Shown here one piece after another: positions 1 to 8,291 of a stretch of 10,608 nt of DNA (the first letter of the stretch is position 1; the number at the start of each line of letters is the position of its first letter). The notes under the pieces are model-generated. The model worked only from the letters and a program-made list of their open reading frames with translations. It was not told the origin of the DNA and did no database searches. The stretch lies in the NCBI GenBank assembly GCA_031260545.1, contig JAIRJQ010000056.1, positions 1 through 10,608 on the forward strand, written 5' to 3'. Both the position numbers and the translations under genes were made by a program. Origin of the DNA: Methanomassiliicoccaceae archaeon. GTDB lineage: Archaea > Thermoplasmatota > Thermoplasmata > Methanomassiliicoccales > Methanomethylophilaceae.

Positions 1-804
1 CTGGAAGCGCGTGTCGATGCGCTCAAAACGAATAAAACGGGTGATGAACGTCAGACCGTCGATGAAGTATTTGACAAACAAACGCTGATGACGTTATACG
101 ACATGATGACCTCCGGAATAATTGATTCCGTGAGGTTCCCGATATCTACCGGCAAAGAAGGAAATGTGTTCTACGCAGAGGATGAGAACGGCGATCCTTT
201 AGCGTTGAAGATCTTCAGGACGTCCACATCAACATTCAAACATTTCTCGAAATATATTGAAGGCGACCCGAGATTCAGAGGATTGTCGGGCAACAGAAGA
301 AAGATGATCTATGCATGGGCCAATAAAGAGTACAGGAACCTTCAGAGATATTACGAAGCTGAGATACCCGTACCCGAGCCCGTGGCCTTCAGCAAGAACT
401 GTCTCGTAATGGAATACATAGGTGACGAAACAGGGCCGGCGCCGCAGCTGAAGGATGTGGTGCTCGAAGATGCGGATGATACTTACGACGAGGTCATATC
501 ATTCATCATAGACGGATGGCAGGATGCGCATCTGGTCCACGGGGATATGAGCGAATATAACATCTTAATGTGGGACGGCCAGCCGATACTCATCGACTGC
601 GGCCAGGCGATGACCGCGGACCATTTCAATTCCAAAGAACTTTTACGGCGTGATATTGAGAACGTGAACAGATTCTTCAAGAACCGCGGTGCCGACATAA
701 TCAAAGCTGATGTGATAATGGAAGAAACGTTAAGCAGCGGAAATGATGACGAGGATGAAGATGAAGAATATGATGATGACGATCACGAGGAGGATGACGA
801 ATGA
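1..804 (+). CDS. rio1: RIO1-type atypical serine protein kinase, 5' end cut by the window
   Basis: This is an atypical RIO-family protein kinase/ATPase; in the family, RIO1 acts late in small ribosomal subunit maturation. The reading frame is open back to base 1, so the start lies upstream and the ATG at 88 is internal: the residues before it (ending EVFDKQTL) match the usual RIO1 N-terminal lead-in. Visible motifs are the RIO nucleotide-binding loop STGKEGNVF (about 139-165), the catalytic loop HGDMSEYN (538-561) with the expected Asp and Asn, and the metal-binding Asp in IDCGQA (592-609). The last about 20 residues are almost all Asp and Glu, a charged tail that may be flexible. The gene ends in TGA and overlaps the next gene by four bases (ATGA at 801), so the two are translationally coupled. 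Pairing with a KH-domain assembly factor supports a ribosome-biogenesis role. Family assignment is firm; the substrate is not visible. Confidence 0.93.
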   Translation: MEARVDALKTNKTGDERQTVDEVFDKQTLMTLYDMMTSGIIDSVRFPISTGKEGNVFYAEDENGDPLALKIFRTSTSTFKHFSKYIEGDPRFRGLSGNRRKMIYAWANKEYRNLQRYYEAEIPVPEPVAFSKNCLVMEYIGDETGPAPQLKDVVLEDADDTYDEVISFIIDGWQDAHLVHGDMSEYNILMWDGQPILIDCGQAMTADHFNSKELLRRDIENVNRFFKNRGADIIKADVIMEETLSSGNDDEDEDEEYDDDDHEEDDE

Positions 805-1343
805 GATCCGTAAGAATTCCTGCTGACCGCGTTGGTACGATCATCGGCACCAAGGGCGAGACCAAACGTGTGCTAATGAGGACGGCAGGCATCACGATAG
901 AAGTTGATACCGAAGGCGAAGTTCTCATACACGACGATAAAGCAAAAGATCCTCTGAAAGCATTGCAGCTGATGGACGTGATACGCGCAATAGGCCGCGG
1001 TTTTTCACCGGAACGCGCTATGCGGTTATTCCAGGATGATGAGTATTTTGAAATAATCGATCTCAAGGAGTTCGTCAGCGGCCGCAACAATCAGCTGTCC
1101 CGTATACGCGGACGCGTCATAGGTCAGGGCGGCAAGACCAGGGCGATAATTGAGGACCTTACGGGGATCAGTATGTCAATATACGGCAATACGATAGCCC
1201 TCATAGGAAGCTCGGCCGGCCTTCCCGTTGCGAAACATGCAATTGAGCTTCTGCTGAACGGGAGCGAACACTCAACTGTGTACAGATACCTTGAAGGACA
1301 GCGCCCGATGCTCAGGATCGCTGAGATGGGATTCGACATCTGA
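801..1343 (+). CDS. KH-domain RNA-binding protein, Pno1/Dim2-like ribosome assembly factor
   Basis: A 180-residue protein with two KH RNA-binding domains. The first spans roughly residues 3-60 with the GxxG loop as GTKG (16-19); the second spans about 90-160 with GQGG (108-111). This layout and the final VYRYLEGQRP-like tail match the archaeal counterparts of eukaryotic Pno1/Dim2 and Krr1, which bind the 3' region of small-subunit rRNA during assembly and work with Dim1/KsgA-type dimethyltransferases. Both a RIO kinase gene (directly upstream, overlapping by ATGA) and a KsgA-type gene (at 3767) are in the same gene run, which supports this role. The start at 801 is fixed by the overlap and by the conserved RSVRIPADRVG beginning. 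The gene ends in TGA at 1341-1343. No unusual residues were seen. The exact RNA target is inferred from the family. Confidence 0.86.
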   Translation: MRSVRIPADRVGTIIGTKGETKRVLMRTAGITIEVDTEGEVLIHDDKAKDPLKALQLMDVIRAIGRGFSPERAMRLFQDDEYFEIIDLKEFVSGRNNQLSRIRGRVIGQGGKTRAIIEDLTGISMSIYGNTIALIGSSAGLPVAKHAIELLLNGSEHSTVYRYLEGQRPMLRIAEMGFDI

Positions 1344-1348
1344 GGTGA
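1342..1348 (+). promoter_or_regulatory. Shine-Dalgarno that fixes a TTG start for pus10
   Basis: The sequence GAGGTGA (continuing as TC) is a near-complete match to the archaeal Shine-Dalgarno consensus. It overlaps the TGA stop of the KH-protein gene and lies five bases before the in-frame TTG at 1354. The nearest ATG (1358) is out of frame, so TTG is the preferred start. An in-frame GTG lies inside the motif itself (1345) and is therefore unlikely. Confidence 0.7.
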
Positions 1349-1353
1349 TCTTT

Positions 1354-2586
1354 TTGGATGACTGGGTATATGATAATATTTCGACAGCGGAGTCCGCATT
1401 GTCAAAGGGGTTATGCGACCATTGCCTCGGCAGACTTTTCGGTAAATTAGGAACGGGGATGACCAATGATCAGCGCGGAGCATTGATAAGGAAGGCGCTC
1501 GCAGAGAAAGGGATATCATCGGATATCCCGAAGGTCTGCGGGTTGTGCGATAACGTGTTCGACACATTGGACATGTTCGCGGAAGCCTGCGCCGAAGCGA
1601 TATCAACTGTAAGTTCAGAGAACTTCCTGATAGGTTCCCGCGTCGATCCTGAGATCGCTGCGAAAGAGAAGGCGTTGTGGGAAGAACTCGGAACAGAGAA
1701 CGCAGAACCGTTAAAGACGGAACTTAACCGGGAGATAGGGAAGCTTGTCTTCCCGATGATAAACCGTTCCGTGGAATTCAAGAATCCGCAGGTCGTCGCC
1801 TGCATCGACACGAGATTCGCTGATGTTACGTTAGATATCGCACCGATCTTCATTTACGGACGGTACAATAAATTATCAAGGGAGATACCGCAGACGATCT
1901 GGCCGTGCAGGGTCTGCAAAGGAAAGGGGTGTCCCAGATGCAAAGGCATCGGCAGGATGTATTTTACGTCCGTTCAGGAAATAATCGGCGATATCGCAAT
2001 AAAAATGAGCGGCGGGAAGGAGCATTTCCTTCATGGGATGGGCAGAGAGGACATTGATGCGTTAATGCTCGGCACAGGAAGACCGTTCGTGCTGGAAATA
2101 AGCGATCCCGTGAAAAGGGACATCGATCTTGAGGAACTTGAAAAGGAAGCGAACCTTTCCGAACTTGCGAAATTCAACAGTTTAAGATTTACGACACGGG
2201 ACGCCGTGCAAATGACCAAGGACCTGGCGCCGACAAAGACCTATAAGGTAAGAGTTAAGGCAAACGGCAAAGTTAATAAAGAAAGAGTAAATGAGGTAGC
2301 CCGAACATTCAGAAATATCTGTATTGACCAGAGGACTCCCGCAAGGGTGGAGCACAGACGTGCCGACCTTGTGCGAAAAAGGGAGATACTTTGGGTCGAG
2401 GCGGACTGGATCGACGATGAAACGTTCGACCTGACGATGGAAACTGAATCAGGAACGTACGTGAAAGAGTTCGTGTCCGGCGACAACGGCAGGAGTGCCC
2501 CGAGCTTCTCGGAAGTTCTCGGTACACAGTGCCGTGTTGAGATGTTGGATGTATTGGCGATCAACGATCATGAGGTAATCAGATGA
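1354..2586 (+). CDS. pus10: tRNA pseudouridine synthase Pus10
   Basis: A 410-residue archaeal Pus10, which in archaea makes pseudouridine at positions 54 and 55 of the tRNA T-loop. An N-terminal zinc-binding set of two CxxC pairs is visible (Cys21/Cys24 in GLCDHCLGRLFG and Cys62/Cys65), followed by the THUMP-like region. A second Cys-rich cluster with two more CxxC pairs (Cys185, 188, 193, 196) precedes the catalytic domain. The motif GREDID (residues 230-235), followed by MLGTGRPFVLE, holds the catalytic aspartate. The C-terminal part contains YKVRVKANGKVN and ends with a conserved TESGTYVKEFVSGDNGRS block (TYVKE being typical of pseudouridine synthases). I chose the TTG start because of the strong Shine-Dalgarno directly upstream and the loss of family-like sequence before it. 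An oddity: the residue after GREDIDA is Leu237, where I recall Arg in other Pus10 proteins. The stop TGA overlaps the next start (ATGA at 2583). Confidence 0.93.
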   Translation: MDDWVYDNISTAESALSKGLCDHCLGRLFGKLGTGMTNDQRGALIRKALAEKGISSDIPKVCGLCDNVFDTLDMFAEACAEAISTVSSENFLIGSRVDPEIAAKEKALWEELGTENAEPLKTELNREIGKLVFPMINRSVEFKNPQVVACIDTRFADVTLDIAPIFIYGRYNKLSREIPQTIWPCRVCKGKGCPRCKGIGRMYFTSVQEIIGDIAIKMSGGKEHFLHGMGREDIDALMLGTGRPFVLEISDPVKRDIDLEELEKEANLSELAKFNSLRFTTRDAVQMTKDLAPTKTYKVRVKANGKVNKERVNEVARTFRNICIDQRTPARVEHRRADLVRKREILWVEADWIDDETFDLTMETESGTYVKEFVSGDNGRSAPSFSEVLGTQCRVEMLDVLAINDHEVIR

Positions 2587-2876
2587 AAGCATCTAAAGGT
2601 ACAAGGACGAAGACCCGCACGCTTCTGCGCAAGAAGCCGAGGGCACGCGGCCTCTCACCGATAACAAAAGGTTTCCAGGTATTCGAGAATGGCGATAAAG
2701 TGAACATCATCATAGACCCGAGCGTTCACAAGGGAATGCCGTTCTCAAGGTTCCACGGATTGACCGGTGTTGTCGTAGGTCAGAGGGGAGCGGCGTATGA
2801 GGTCGACGTTTACGACGGAAACAAATTGAAAATGGTGGTGGCCCGTCCGGAGCACCTGAAAAGGAACAAAGGTTAA
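2583..2876 (+). CDS. rpl21e: 50S ribosomal protein eL21 (L21e)
   Basis: A 97-residue basic protein with the full signature of archaeal/eukaryotic eL21: a Lys/Arg-rich N-terminus containing KGTRTKTR, then an SH3-like barrel with GDKVNIIIDPSVHKGMPFSRFHG and a GVVVGQRGAAYEVDVYDGNK block, ending in RPEHLK. Length is typical of the family. It is a structural component of the large ribosomal subunit. The start codon overlaps the stop of pus10 and the gene is followed after eight bases by the RNA polymerase subunit F gene. The order eL21, Rpo4, DUF655, KsgA is a widely seen archaeal arrangement, from general knowledge. Stop is TAA. Confidence 0.97.
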   Translation: MKASKGTRTKTRTLLRKKPRARGLSPITKGFQVFENGDKVNIIIDPSVHKGMPFSRFHGLTGVVVGQRGAAYEVDVYDGNKLKMVVARPEHLKRNKG

Positions 2877-2884
2877 GTGATACT

Positions 2885-3202
2885 GTGGCTGAGAAGTATG
2901 TGAGTCTGGCTATTGTCAAGGGAATGCTTGACGGCGAAAGCAAAGAGAGAGAATTATGCGCGGCGCAGGGCTCTGCATTAGAACATTCTCAGAGCATGGT
3001 ATCGTTATCCTCCGAGGACATAAACGCACTGGTCACCGAGGTAAGGGCATTGAGTTTTATGACCGATTATGCGGCATACAAGATCGGCGACATATTGCCG
3101 AAGTATCCCGAGGACGTCCGCGCCATATTCTCTAAGGAGAGAGTTACTCTTTCCGCAGACGATATCAAGCGGATAATAGAAATAGTGGGAAAGTACCTTT
3201 GA
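2885..3202 (+). CDS. rpoF: DNA-directed RNA polymerase subunit F (Rpo4/Rpb4 homologue)
   Basis: A 105-residue protein starting at GTG (2885) eight bases after the eL21 stop; a weak Shine-Dalgarno-like AGTGAT overlaps the gap. It matches archaeal Rpo4 (subunit F): an N-terminal segment beginning EKYVSLAIVKGMLD, then the helical HRDC-like domain in which FMTDYAAYKIGDILPKYPED and the closing DDIKRIIEIVGKYL are characteristic. In the family it pairs with Rpo7 (subunit E) to form the stalk of archaeal RNA polymerase, which binds nascent RNA and helps promoter opening. Between eL21 and the DUF655 gene is its common archaeal location. Length is normal and nothing is missing. Stop is TGA. Confidence 0.93.
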   Translation: MAEKYVSLAIVKGMLDGESKERELCAAQGSALEHSQSMVSLSSEDINALVTEVRALSFMTDYAAYKIGDILPKYPEDVRAIFSKERVTLSADDIKRIIEIVGKYL

Positions 3203-3224
3203 GTACTTGCGCTGAGGGATCCAA

Positions 3225-3770
3225 ATGGAAGAGTATGCACATATCTTAGATTACTTGGCACAGGGTCTGCCAACGGGCGGTTTCGCCAAAAGGGAGCCGC
3301 TGTGTTATGCGGTCGGTGAAGAAGAGTTCAAACTCTTTGAGATCGTTCCGAAAGCGAACGCGGTGATCAATCTCGGTGATCGTGTGTATATCGGTAAAGA
3401 TGCGGCCATGCGTACGCAGGTCGATCATATCAAGAGGCGCGTAGGTTTTGAAGAGCTGACGAGCGCAGCGAAAGCGGAGCTGGACTTTGTGGTCCATGAC
3501 ATCGTCATGGCGGCACAGGGCAGATTCATACGCTTCTACAACGAATCGGAGGCCATCTCATTGCGAAAGCATATGCTCGAAGAACTTCCGGGACTCGGCA
3601 AGAAAACGCTGATAGCGATACTGGACGCTAAAAAGAAGGGCACGTTCAAGAATTTCGCTGACCTCGCTTCACGTGTCCCGTTATTGAAGGGGCCGGAGAA
3701 ACTGATAGTCAAACGTATCGTTCTTGAACTGTCCGATACGACGCAGAAGCATTACATCTTTGTAAGATGA
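3225..3770 (+). CDS. DUF655 family protein, OB-fold plus helix-hairpin-helix
   Basis: A 181-residue archaeal protein of the DUF655 family, whose biochemical function I do not know. It starts MEEYAHILDYLAQG, a family hallmark, and contains a predicted OB/S1-like region (about residues 30-65, including INLGDRVYIGK). A helix-hairpin-helix nucleic-acid-binding motif follows at LPGLGKKT (about 121-128), and a second HhH-like segment lies around residues 142-165. This suggests binding to structured RNA or DNA. It sits 22 bases after the polymerase subunit gene, with GAGGGATC upstream acting as ribosome-binding site, and its TGA stop overlaps the start of the dimethyltransferase gene by ATGA. The tight coupling to KsgA hints at a role in rRNA handling; that is inference from context. 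Confidence 0.9.
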   Translation: MEEYAHILDYLAQGLPTGGFAKREPLCYAVGEEEFKLFEIVPKANAVINLGDRVYIGKDAAMRTQVDHIKRRVGFEELTSAAKAELDFVVHDIVMAAQGRFIRFYNESEAISLRKHMLEELPGLGKKTLIAILDAKKKGTFKNFADLASRVPLLKGPEKLIVKRIVLELSDTTQKHYIFVR

Positions 3771-4591
3771 ACCGCAATGAAACGTCCAGGCTCATCAGCG
3801 AGCATAACATAAGGCCAAAAAAAAGCAAGGGTCAGAATTTTTTGACAGATGAGCGCGTGGCGCTGCGTCACATCTCATTTGCGAACGTTGAACGTGACGA
3901 CCGCGTACTGGAGGTCGGCCCCGGCCTTGGTATATTGACCGCGATCTTGGTCGATTCGTGCAACAGCGTGACGGCAATAGAATTGGATGATAAACTTGCG
4001 GACCACATACAGAACGAGTTCGGCGGCCGCGTGAACCTTATACGCGGTGATGCGCTTGACGTCGAGTGGCCCGCATTTGATAAATTTGTAAGCAACCTTC
4101 CGTACAGCATCTCCACGCCGGCGATATTCAAACTGCTGGATCATGATTTTAAAAAGGCTGTTGTCATGGTACAGAAAGAATTTGCGGAACGCATGATCGC
4201 CAAGCGCGGAGAGGTCGATTATTCGAGGCTCACGGTGAACGTATACTACCGCGCCGAATGCAGGATACTGGAGAACGTTCCCGCCTCAAGATTCAAACCC
4301 AGGCCGAAAGTGGATTCCGCCCTTGTCGAAATAATCCCTAGACCGGCCCCATTCACAGTGGAGGATGAGAGAACGTTCTTCAAAGTTGTGGATGCCGGTT
4401 TCATTCACAGAAGGAAGAAGATAAGGTCCGCGCTCAGAACGGAAGGCATCGTTATACCGGATGGTGCCGATGTCCCGTTCCTCGACGACCGCATGGAGAT
4501 ACTTTCGCCGGAAGATATCGGAAAGCTTTCCGACGCAGTGTTCCGTAACGGAAGAAAGGTCTGCGGCGCGGATGCGGAAAGATATAATTGA
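3767..4591 (+). CDS. ksgA: 16S rRNA (adenine-N6,N6)-dimethyltransferase, KsgA/Dim1 family
   Basis: A 274-residue S-adenosylmethionine-dependent enzyme that dimethylates two adjacent adenines near the 3' end of small-subunit rRNA, a late step in 30S assembly. The order of motifs is canonical: SKGQNFL near residue 20-26, SAM motif I VLEVGPGLG (47-55), the acidic motif II AIELDD, GDALD (motif III) and the catalytic NLPY (110-113), followed by MVQKEFAERM. The C-terminal helical domain carries the FKPRPKVDSALVEI block typical of the family. Length is normal. The start overlaps the stop of the DUF655 gene. Stop TGA at 4589-4591 lies inside a TATA-like stretch that may drive the next gene. The KH-domain Pno1/Dim2-like protein and RIO kinase in the same gene run act in the same assembly stage in related systems. 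Confidence 0.96.
   Translation: MNRNETSRLISEHNIRPKKSKGQNFLTDERVALRHISFANVERDDRVLEVGPGLGILTAILVDSCNSVTAIELDDKLADHIQNEFGGRVNLIRGDALDVEWPAFDKFVSNLPYSISTPAIFKLLDHDFKKAVVMVQKEFAERMIAKRGEVDYSRLTVNVYYRAECRILENVPASRFKPRPKVDSALVEIIPRPAPFTVEDERTFFKVVDAGFIHRRKKIRSALRTEGIVIPDGADVPFLDDRMEILSPEDIGKLSDAVFRNGRKVCGADAERYN
4574..4589 (+). promoter_or_regulatory. Possible promoter (BRE plus TATA) for a leaderless GTPase transcript
   Basis: GCGGAAA followed by GATATAATT resembles an archaeal purine-rich BRE and TATA box. The TATA element lies about 25-28 bases before the ATG at 4611, where transcription start would fall, and no good Shine-Dalgarno precedes that ATG. This is what a leaderless mRNA looks like. 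The element overlaps the last codons of ksgA, so its composition is also constrained by coding. Confidence 0.4.
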
Positions 4592-4610
4592 TTGATGCTT
4601 ATCCTTACGC

Positions 4611-5798
4611 ATGCAGATAGGGATCGTCGGTAAACCGAACGTCGGTAAGTCAACATTCTTCGCGGCGGCCACGATGGCCCCGGCCGAGATAGCCAATTAT
4701 CCGTTCACAACGATCCATGCCAATAAAGGCGTCGCATACGTCAGAACGGTGTGTCCGTGCAAAGCGCTGGGCGTTAAATGCACCCCCAATAATTCGGCCT
4801 GCGTTGACGGTACAAGACTTGTTCCGATAGAATTGCTGGATGTTGCCGGTCTGGTCCCGGACGCATGGCAGGGAAAAGGATTGGGGAATCAGTTCCTTGA
4901 CGACCTCAGACAGGCGGATGCGCTGATAAATGTGATAGACGTCAGCGGTTCGACCAATCTTGAAGGAGTATGCGGAAAACCGGGCGATCATGACCCTCGC
5001 GAGGATGTTGTATTCCTGAGAAAAGAGATCGAGTTCTGGATACGCGAGATATTGAAGAACGGGTTCAATAAGATCGCGCGTACGGCGAAGATGCAAGGTG
5101 AAAAAATTGAAACGGTCATACACGGAAGGATCACGGGGCTGAACATAACGGAAGCGCAGGTGAAGCATGCGCTTCGTGATATCTCGCCGCCCGAGGACCT
5201 TACGAAATGGGATGATGACACCCTTCTTGCGCTGGCGATCAGATTGCGAGAATTGAGCAAACCGATGATCATCGCAATGAACAAATCTGATATCGCACCG
5301 CAGGGGAACATAGAACTTGTAAAAGGAATAGCAAAGGATGCCATCGTTACGATGGCCGAGTCTGAACTTGCATTGAAAAAGGCGGATGCCGCCGGTCTCG
5401 TTAAGTATGTGCCAGGCAGTAAAGAATTTACAATAAGCGCGCCGGAAAAACTGAACGAGAATCAAAAGAAGGCGCTTGACCGCATATTGCAGAATATGAA
5501 AAAATACGGAGGAACGGGAGTTCAGGAATGCCTGGAGACGGCCGCGTTCGGAACGCTTGACCTTATCACGGTATATCCGGTGGAAGATGAGAACAAGCTC
5601 ACGGACCACTTCGGCCGCGTGCTTCCTGACGCCCTTCTCATGCCCAGAGGCTCAACTGCGAGAGAAATGGCATACAAAGTTCACACGGACCTCGGCGACA
5701 AGTTCATCAGGGCCATTAATGCAAAGACCAAACGCACCGTCGGCAGCGATTATGTGCTGCTTGACGGCGACATCATCAAAATAATGTCCGGAAAGTAA
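4611..5798 (+). CDS. Obg-class GTPase with TGS domain, archaeal Ygr210/YchF-like
   Basis: A 395-residue translation-associated GTPase of the Obg superfamily, in the YchF-related Ygr210-like subgroup of archaea and eukaryotes. The P-loop is GKPNVGKST (residues 7-15), G3 is DVAGLV (77-82), and G4 is NKSD (224-227). NKSD rather than the altered NxxE of true YchF points to GTP specificity. Between G1 and G3 is a Cys-bearing insert (CPCKALGVKC, then another Cys) typical of the subgroup. The last about 80 residues form a TGS domain ending TVGSDYVLLDGDIIKIMSGK-like sequence, in which HTDLGDKF and LLDGDIIKI are recognisable. Family members are thought to bind ribosomes, but a precise role is not established to my knowledge. 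Stop TAA is followed at once by TAG. The gene lies 19 bases after ksgA and four bases before the polymerase gene. Confidence 0.92.
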   Translation: MQIGIVGKPNVGKSTFFAAATMAPAEIANYPFTTIHANKGVAYVRTVCPCKALGVKCTPNNSACVDGTRLVPIELLDVAGLVPDAWQGKGLGNQFLDDLRQADALINVIDVSGSTNLEGVCGKPGDHDPREDVVFLRKEIEFWIREILKNGFNKIARTAKMQGEKIETVIHGRITGLNITEAQVKHALRDISPPEDLTKWDDDTLLALAIRLRELSKPMIIAMNKSDIAPQGNIELVKGIAKDAIVTMAESELALKKADAAGLVKYVPGSKEFTISAPEKLNENQKKALDRILQNMKKYGGTGVQECLETAAFGTLDLITVYPVEDENKLTDHFGRVLPDALLMPRGSTAREMAYKVHTDLGDKFIRAINAKTKRTVGSDYVLLDGDIIKIMSGK

Positions 5799-5802
5799 TA
5801 GC

Positions 5803-8202
5803 ATGGGCAAATGGGACGTCAGACTCATCAGCGCTTCGTACAAGCAGGAGAATGATGACGTTGTCGTAGAACTTTTCGGAAAGACGAGGGATAAAAGATC
5901 TATAGTCATACTTGACAGAAGAACAAGACCGTACTTCTTCGTCGTTGCACCCAGAGACAATATAAGGGACGAACTCAGCAAGGACGGAAACGTACTTTCC
6001 GTTGAGGACAAACGCCTGTTCCTCAAAGGAGAGGAACGGAACGTTATCAAAATAACAATAAAATATCCGTGGGATGTGCCGTCTTACCGGAACCGGTTCA
6101 GGAAAGATCATTATACTGTACTGGCCGCTGATATTCCCTTTCATCACAGATACCTTTATGATAACGATATGGGCGCATGCATCTCCGTTACCGGTGATGA
6201 GGTTGCGAATGCATACGCGACCGACATAGCGATCGAGATGTCATCGTTCGAGAACATAGAATCATTCGACCCCGGTCTCAGGATATTATCGTTCGATATT
6301 GAGAACAGTATTGCTAATGAGACGATATACACCATATGTTCGGTCATCGGTGAGGACGGGAAGATAAGGGAATGTGCGCCCATATACGGTAACGAAAAAG
6401 AAATAATAGAAAAATTCTCAGAACATATCTTAAAAGAGGACCCGGACGTCATAAGCGGATACAACATTGACAATTATGACATAAAGATGATAACCGACCG
6501 CGCCAAAAAGAACAGGATCTCAGAAGTGAGGTGGGGCCGCGACAGGGGACAGCCGCGTGTGGTCAGTGAAAAGTTCTGGAGGCTGAAAGGACGCTTGGTA
6601 ATAGACGCATGGTGGGCGGTGAGACGCGAACTGCGCCCTAAACAAGAAACGCTGAATGCCGTTTCTTTACAGCTTCTCGGCGAACAGAAAATGGATGTCG
6701 ACCCGAAGAAGATGGACCAGGAATGGAAGGACGATCCGAAAAAGGTCATGAGATATTGCATAAAGGATGCGGAACTTTCGTTGAGGATTTTGAACACGCT
6801 CGGCACCGTAAGAAAAGGGATGGACCTTGCGGCCGTTTCAAAACTTCCTCTGGAAGATGTTCTGACGTCAGGGTCATCGCAGCTGATCGATTCCATACTC
6901 ATACGAAAAGCTGACCGATCGAACGTGGGCGTCCCGCTTACGGGAGATTTTGACAGAAGCGAACAGATCGAAGGAGGCTACGTTCACACGATGGCTCCGG
7001 GATTGTACCACTGGGTGTGCGTGCTTGACTTTAAATCCATGTATCCGTCGCTGATAATTTCAAAGAACATCTGTTTTACGACGTTATCAAAGGACGGGGA
7101 GATCGTGAGCCCCGGCGACGGCGCCAGATATATGAGCAAGGATCGGAAAGTGGGGATATTGCCGGGGATACTGGACGGCCTTCTGAAAGAAAGGGATGCG
7201 ATAAAAAAGAGAATGAGAACTGCGTCCGAATATGAGAGACACTATCTTGACGGCCTTCAGAATGCTGTTAAAATTCTCATGAACTCCTTTTACGGCGTTT
7301 TCGCGTCATCTTTTTACAGGTTCACCGACAAGAACATCGGAAGCTCGATAACCGCGTTCGCCAGAGCCACCGTGAAAGGTATAATAAGCGAGCTTGAGAA
7401 GGAGGGCGTTCAGGTGATCTATTCGGATACAGATTCCATTTTCATAAGGTCGCCTCATGATGATCTTGAAAATACCTTACAATTCGGAAGTGCCATGGCA
7501 AAACGTTACTCCGCCGAAGGACGGCAACTGGAGTTCGAAAAGATAATGGAGCCGCTGTTCTCCCACGGTAAAAAAAAGCGTTACGTGGGAAAGGTATTGT
7601 GGCCCAAAGAGGAATTGCTGATAAGAGGGTACGAGGTCCGCCGTTCGGATTCGTTCGATCTGCAAAGCCGTCTGCTCACGGAGCTTTTTGAGAAGATACT
7701 TGAGGAAAAGAACGAAGAGGCCGTTGCGTTAGTGAAAAGGACGGTACAGGATACGATGACCGGAAAAGCGGATGTTTCCGATCTTGTCATCTCACGCACG
7801 TGCAAAGGATTCGGAAGTTATGAATCTCCGGATAGAATGGCCAACGTCCAGGCTGCAAAAAAAATGATGGACATGGGTTATGAGTTCATTCCCGGTATGA
7901 AGGTGTCGTGGATAGTCACCGATTCATCAGTGACGCCGCAGGTCGTTGAACCGTATGTCAGCGGCGTCCCTTTCACCGGAAGGCCGGACAATAAATATTA
8001 TGCGGAACGTTTGGCGAACATGGCCTCGCGTGTGACCGAGGTGTTCGGATGGAGCGAGAAGGACCTTATGCTCGGAAGTCAGCAGGCAACGCTGTTCGAT
8101 ACCAACTTTCATACGGCACCGATGCCGTCAACGAAGAAAGAGGAGAAAAAGGACGCTGCGGTGCATGTTCCGAAGAAGACGTCTCTCAAGGATTTTTTCT
8201 GA
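5803..8202 (+). CDS. polB: DNA polymerase B (family B replicative polymerase with proofreading exonuclease)
   Basis: A 799-residue archaeal family B DNA polymerase. The 3'-5' exonuclease motifs are intact: Exo I DIE (Asp165, Glu167), Exo II with Asn221 and Asp226 in GYNIDNYD, and Exo III YCIKD (Tyr318, Asp322). The polymerase motifs follow: A, DFKSMYPSL (Asp409), B, KILMNSFYG (490-498), and C, YSDTDS (Asp542, Asp544), then KKKRYVGK. The protein ends in KTSLKDFF, a good PCNA-interacting (PIP) box at the extreme C-terminus, so it probably works on the sliding clamp. A second PIP-resembling segment, SQQATLFD, lies about 30 residues earlier. No intein or frameshift is present and the length is typical. 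The ATG lies four bases after the GTPase stop, suggesting co-transcription. A T-rich tract follows the stop. Confidence 0.98.
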   Translation: MGKWDVRLISASYKQENDDVVVELFGKTRDKRSIVILDRRTRPYFFVVAPRDNIRDELSKDGNVLSVEDKRLFLKGEERNVIKITIKYPWDVPSYRNRFRKDHYTVLAADIPFHHRYLYDNDMGACISVTGDEVANAYATDIAIEMSSFENIESFDPGLRILSFDIENSIANETIYTICSVIGEDGKIRECAPIYGNEKEIIEKFSEHILKEDPDVISGYNIDNYDIKMITDRAKKNRISEVRWGRDRGQPRVVSEKFWRLKGRLVIDAWWAVRRELRPKQETLNAVSLQLLGEQKMDVDPKKMDQEWKDDPKKVMRYCIKDAELSLRILNTLGTVRKGMDLAAVSKLPLEDVLTSGSSQLIDSILIRKADRSNVGVPLTGDFDRSEQIEGGYVHTMAPGLYHWVCVLDFKSMYPSLIISKNICFTTLSKDGEIVSPGDGARYMSKDRKVGILPGILDGLLKERDAIKKRMRTASEYERHYLDGLQNAVKILMNSFYGVFASSFYRFTDKNIGSSITAFARATVKGIISELEKEGVQVIYSDTDSIFIRSPHDDLENTLQFGSAMAKRYSAEGRQLEFEKIMEPLFSHGKKKRYVGKVLWPKEELLIRGYEVRRSDSFDLQSRLLTELFEKILEEKNEEAVALVKRTVQDTMTGKADVSDLVISRTCKGFGSYESPDRMANVQAAKKMMDMGYEFIPGMKVSWIVTDSSVTPQVVEPYVSGVPFTGRPDNKYYAERLANMASRVTEVFGWSEKDLMLGSQQATLFDTNFHTAPMPSTKKEEKKDAAVHVPKKTSLKDFF

Positions 8203-8226
8203 TTTGTCTTTAATCATTTCATTTTT
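8193..8226 (+). terminator. T-rich transcription terminator after polB
   Basis: Several T-runs (six Ts inside the last polB codons, then TTT, TTT, TTT and TTTTT) lie within about 34 bases around the stop codon, without a hairpin. Oligo-T tracts are the known intrinsic termination signal of archaeal RNA polymerase. The position, at the junction of the housekeeping run and the AT-rich gap, fits an operon end. Confidence 0.55.
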
Positions 8227-8274
8227 AAATATAATAGAATATAAAGAAATACTAACAAAAGAATATTATGTACA

Positions 8275-8291
8275 ATAGTTTATATAACTAT
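8275..8291 (+). promoter_or_regulatory. Inverted repeat over a TATA-like box
   Basis: ATAGTT, five bases TATAT, then AACTAT form a perfect 6-bp inverted repeat that contains TTTATATA. It could be an upstream promoter or a dimeric regulator site overlapping one. Random occurrence in such AT-rich DNA is possible. Confidence 0.3.

Noticed and set aside
4650..5609. 319-residue open frame on the minus strand
   Set aside because: It is wholly inside the GTPase gene, whose G1, G3, G4 and TGS motifs are unmistakable on the plus strand; it is an antisense shadow.
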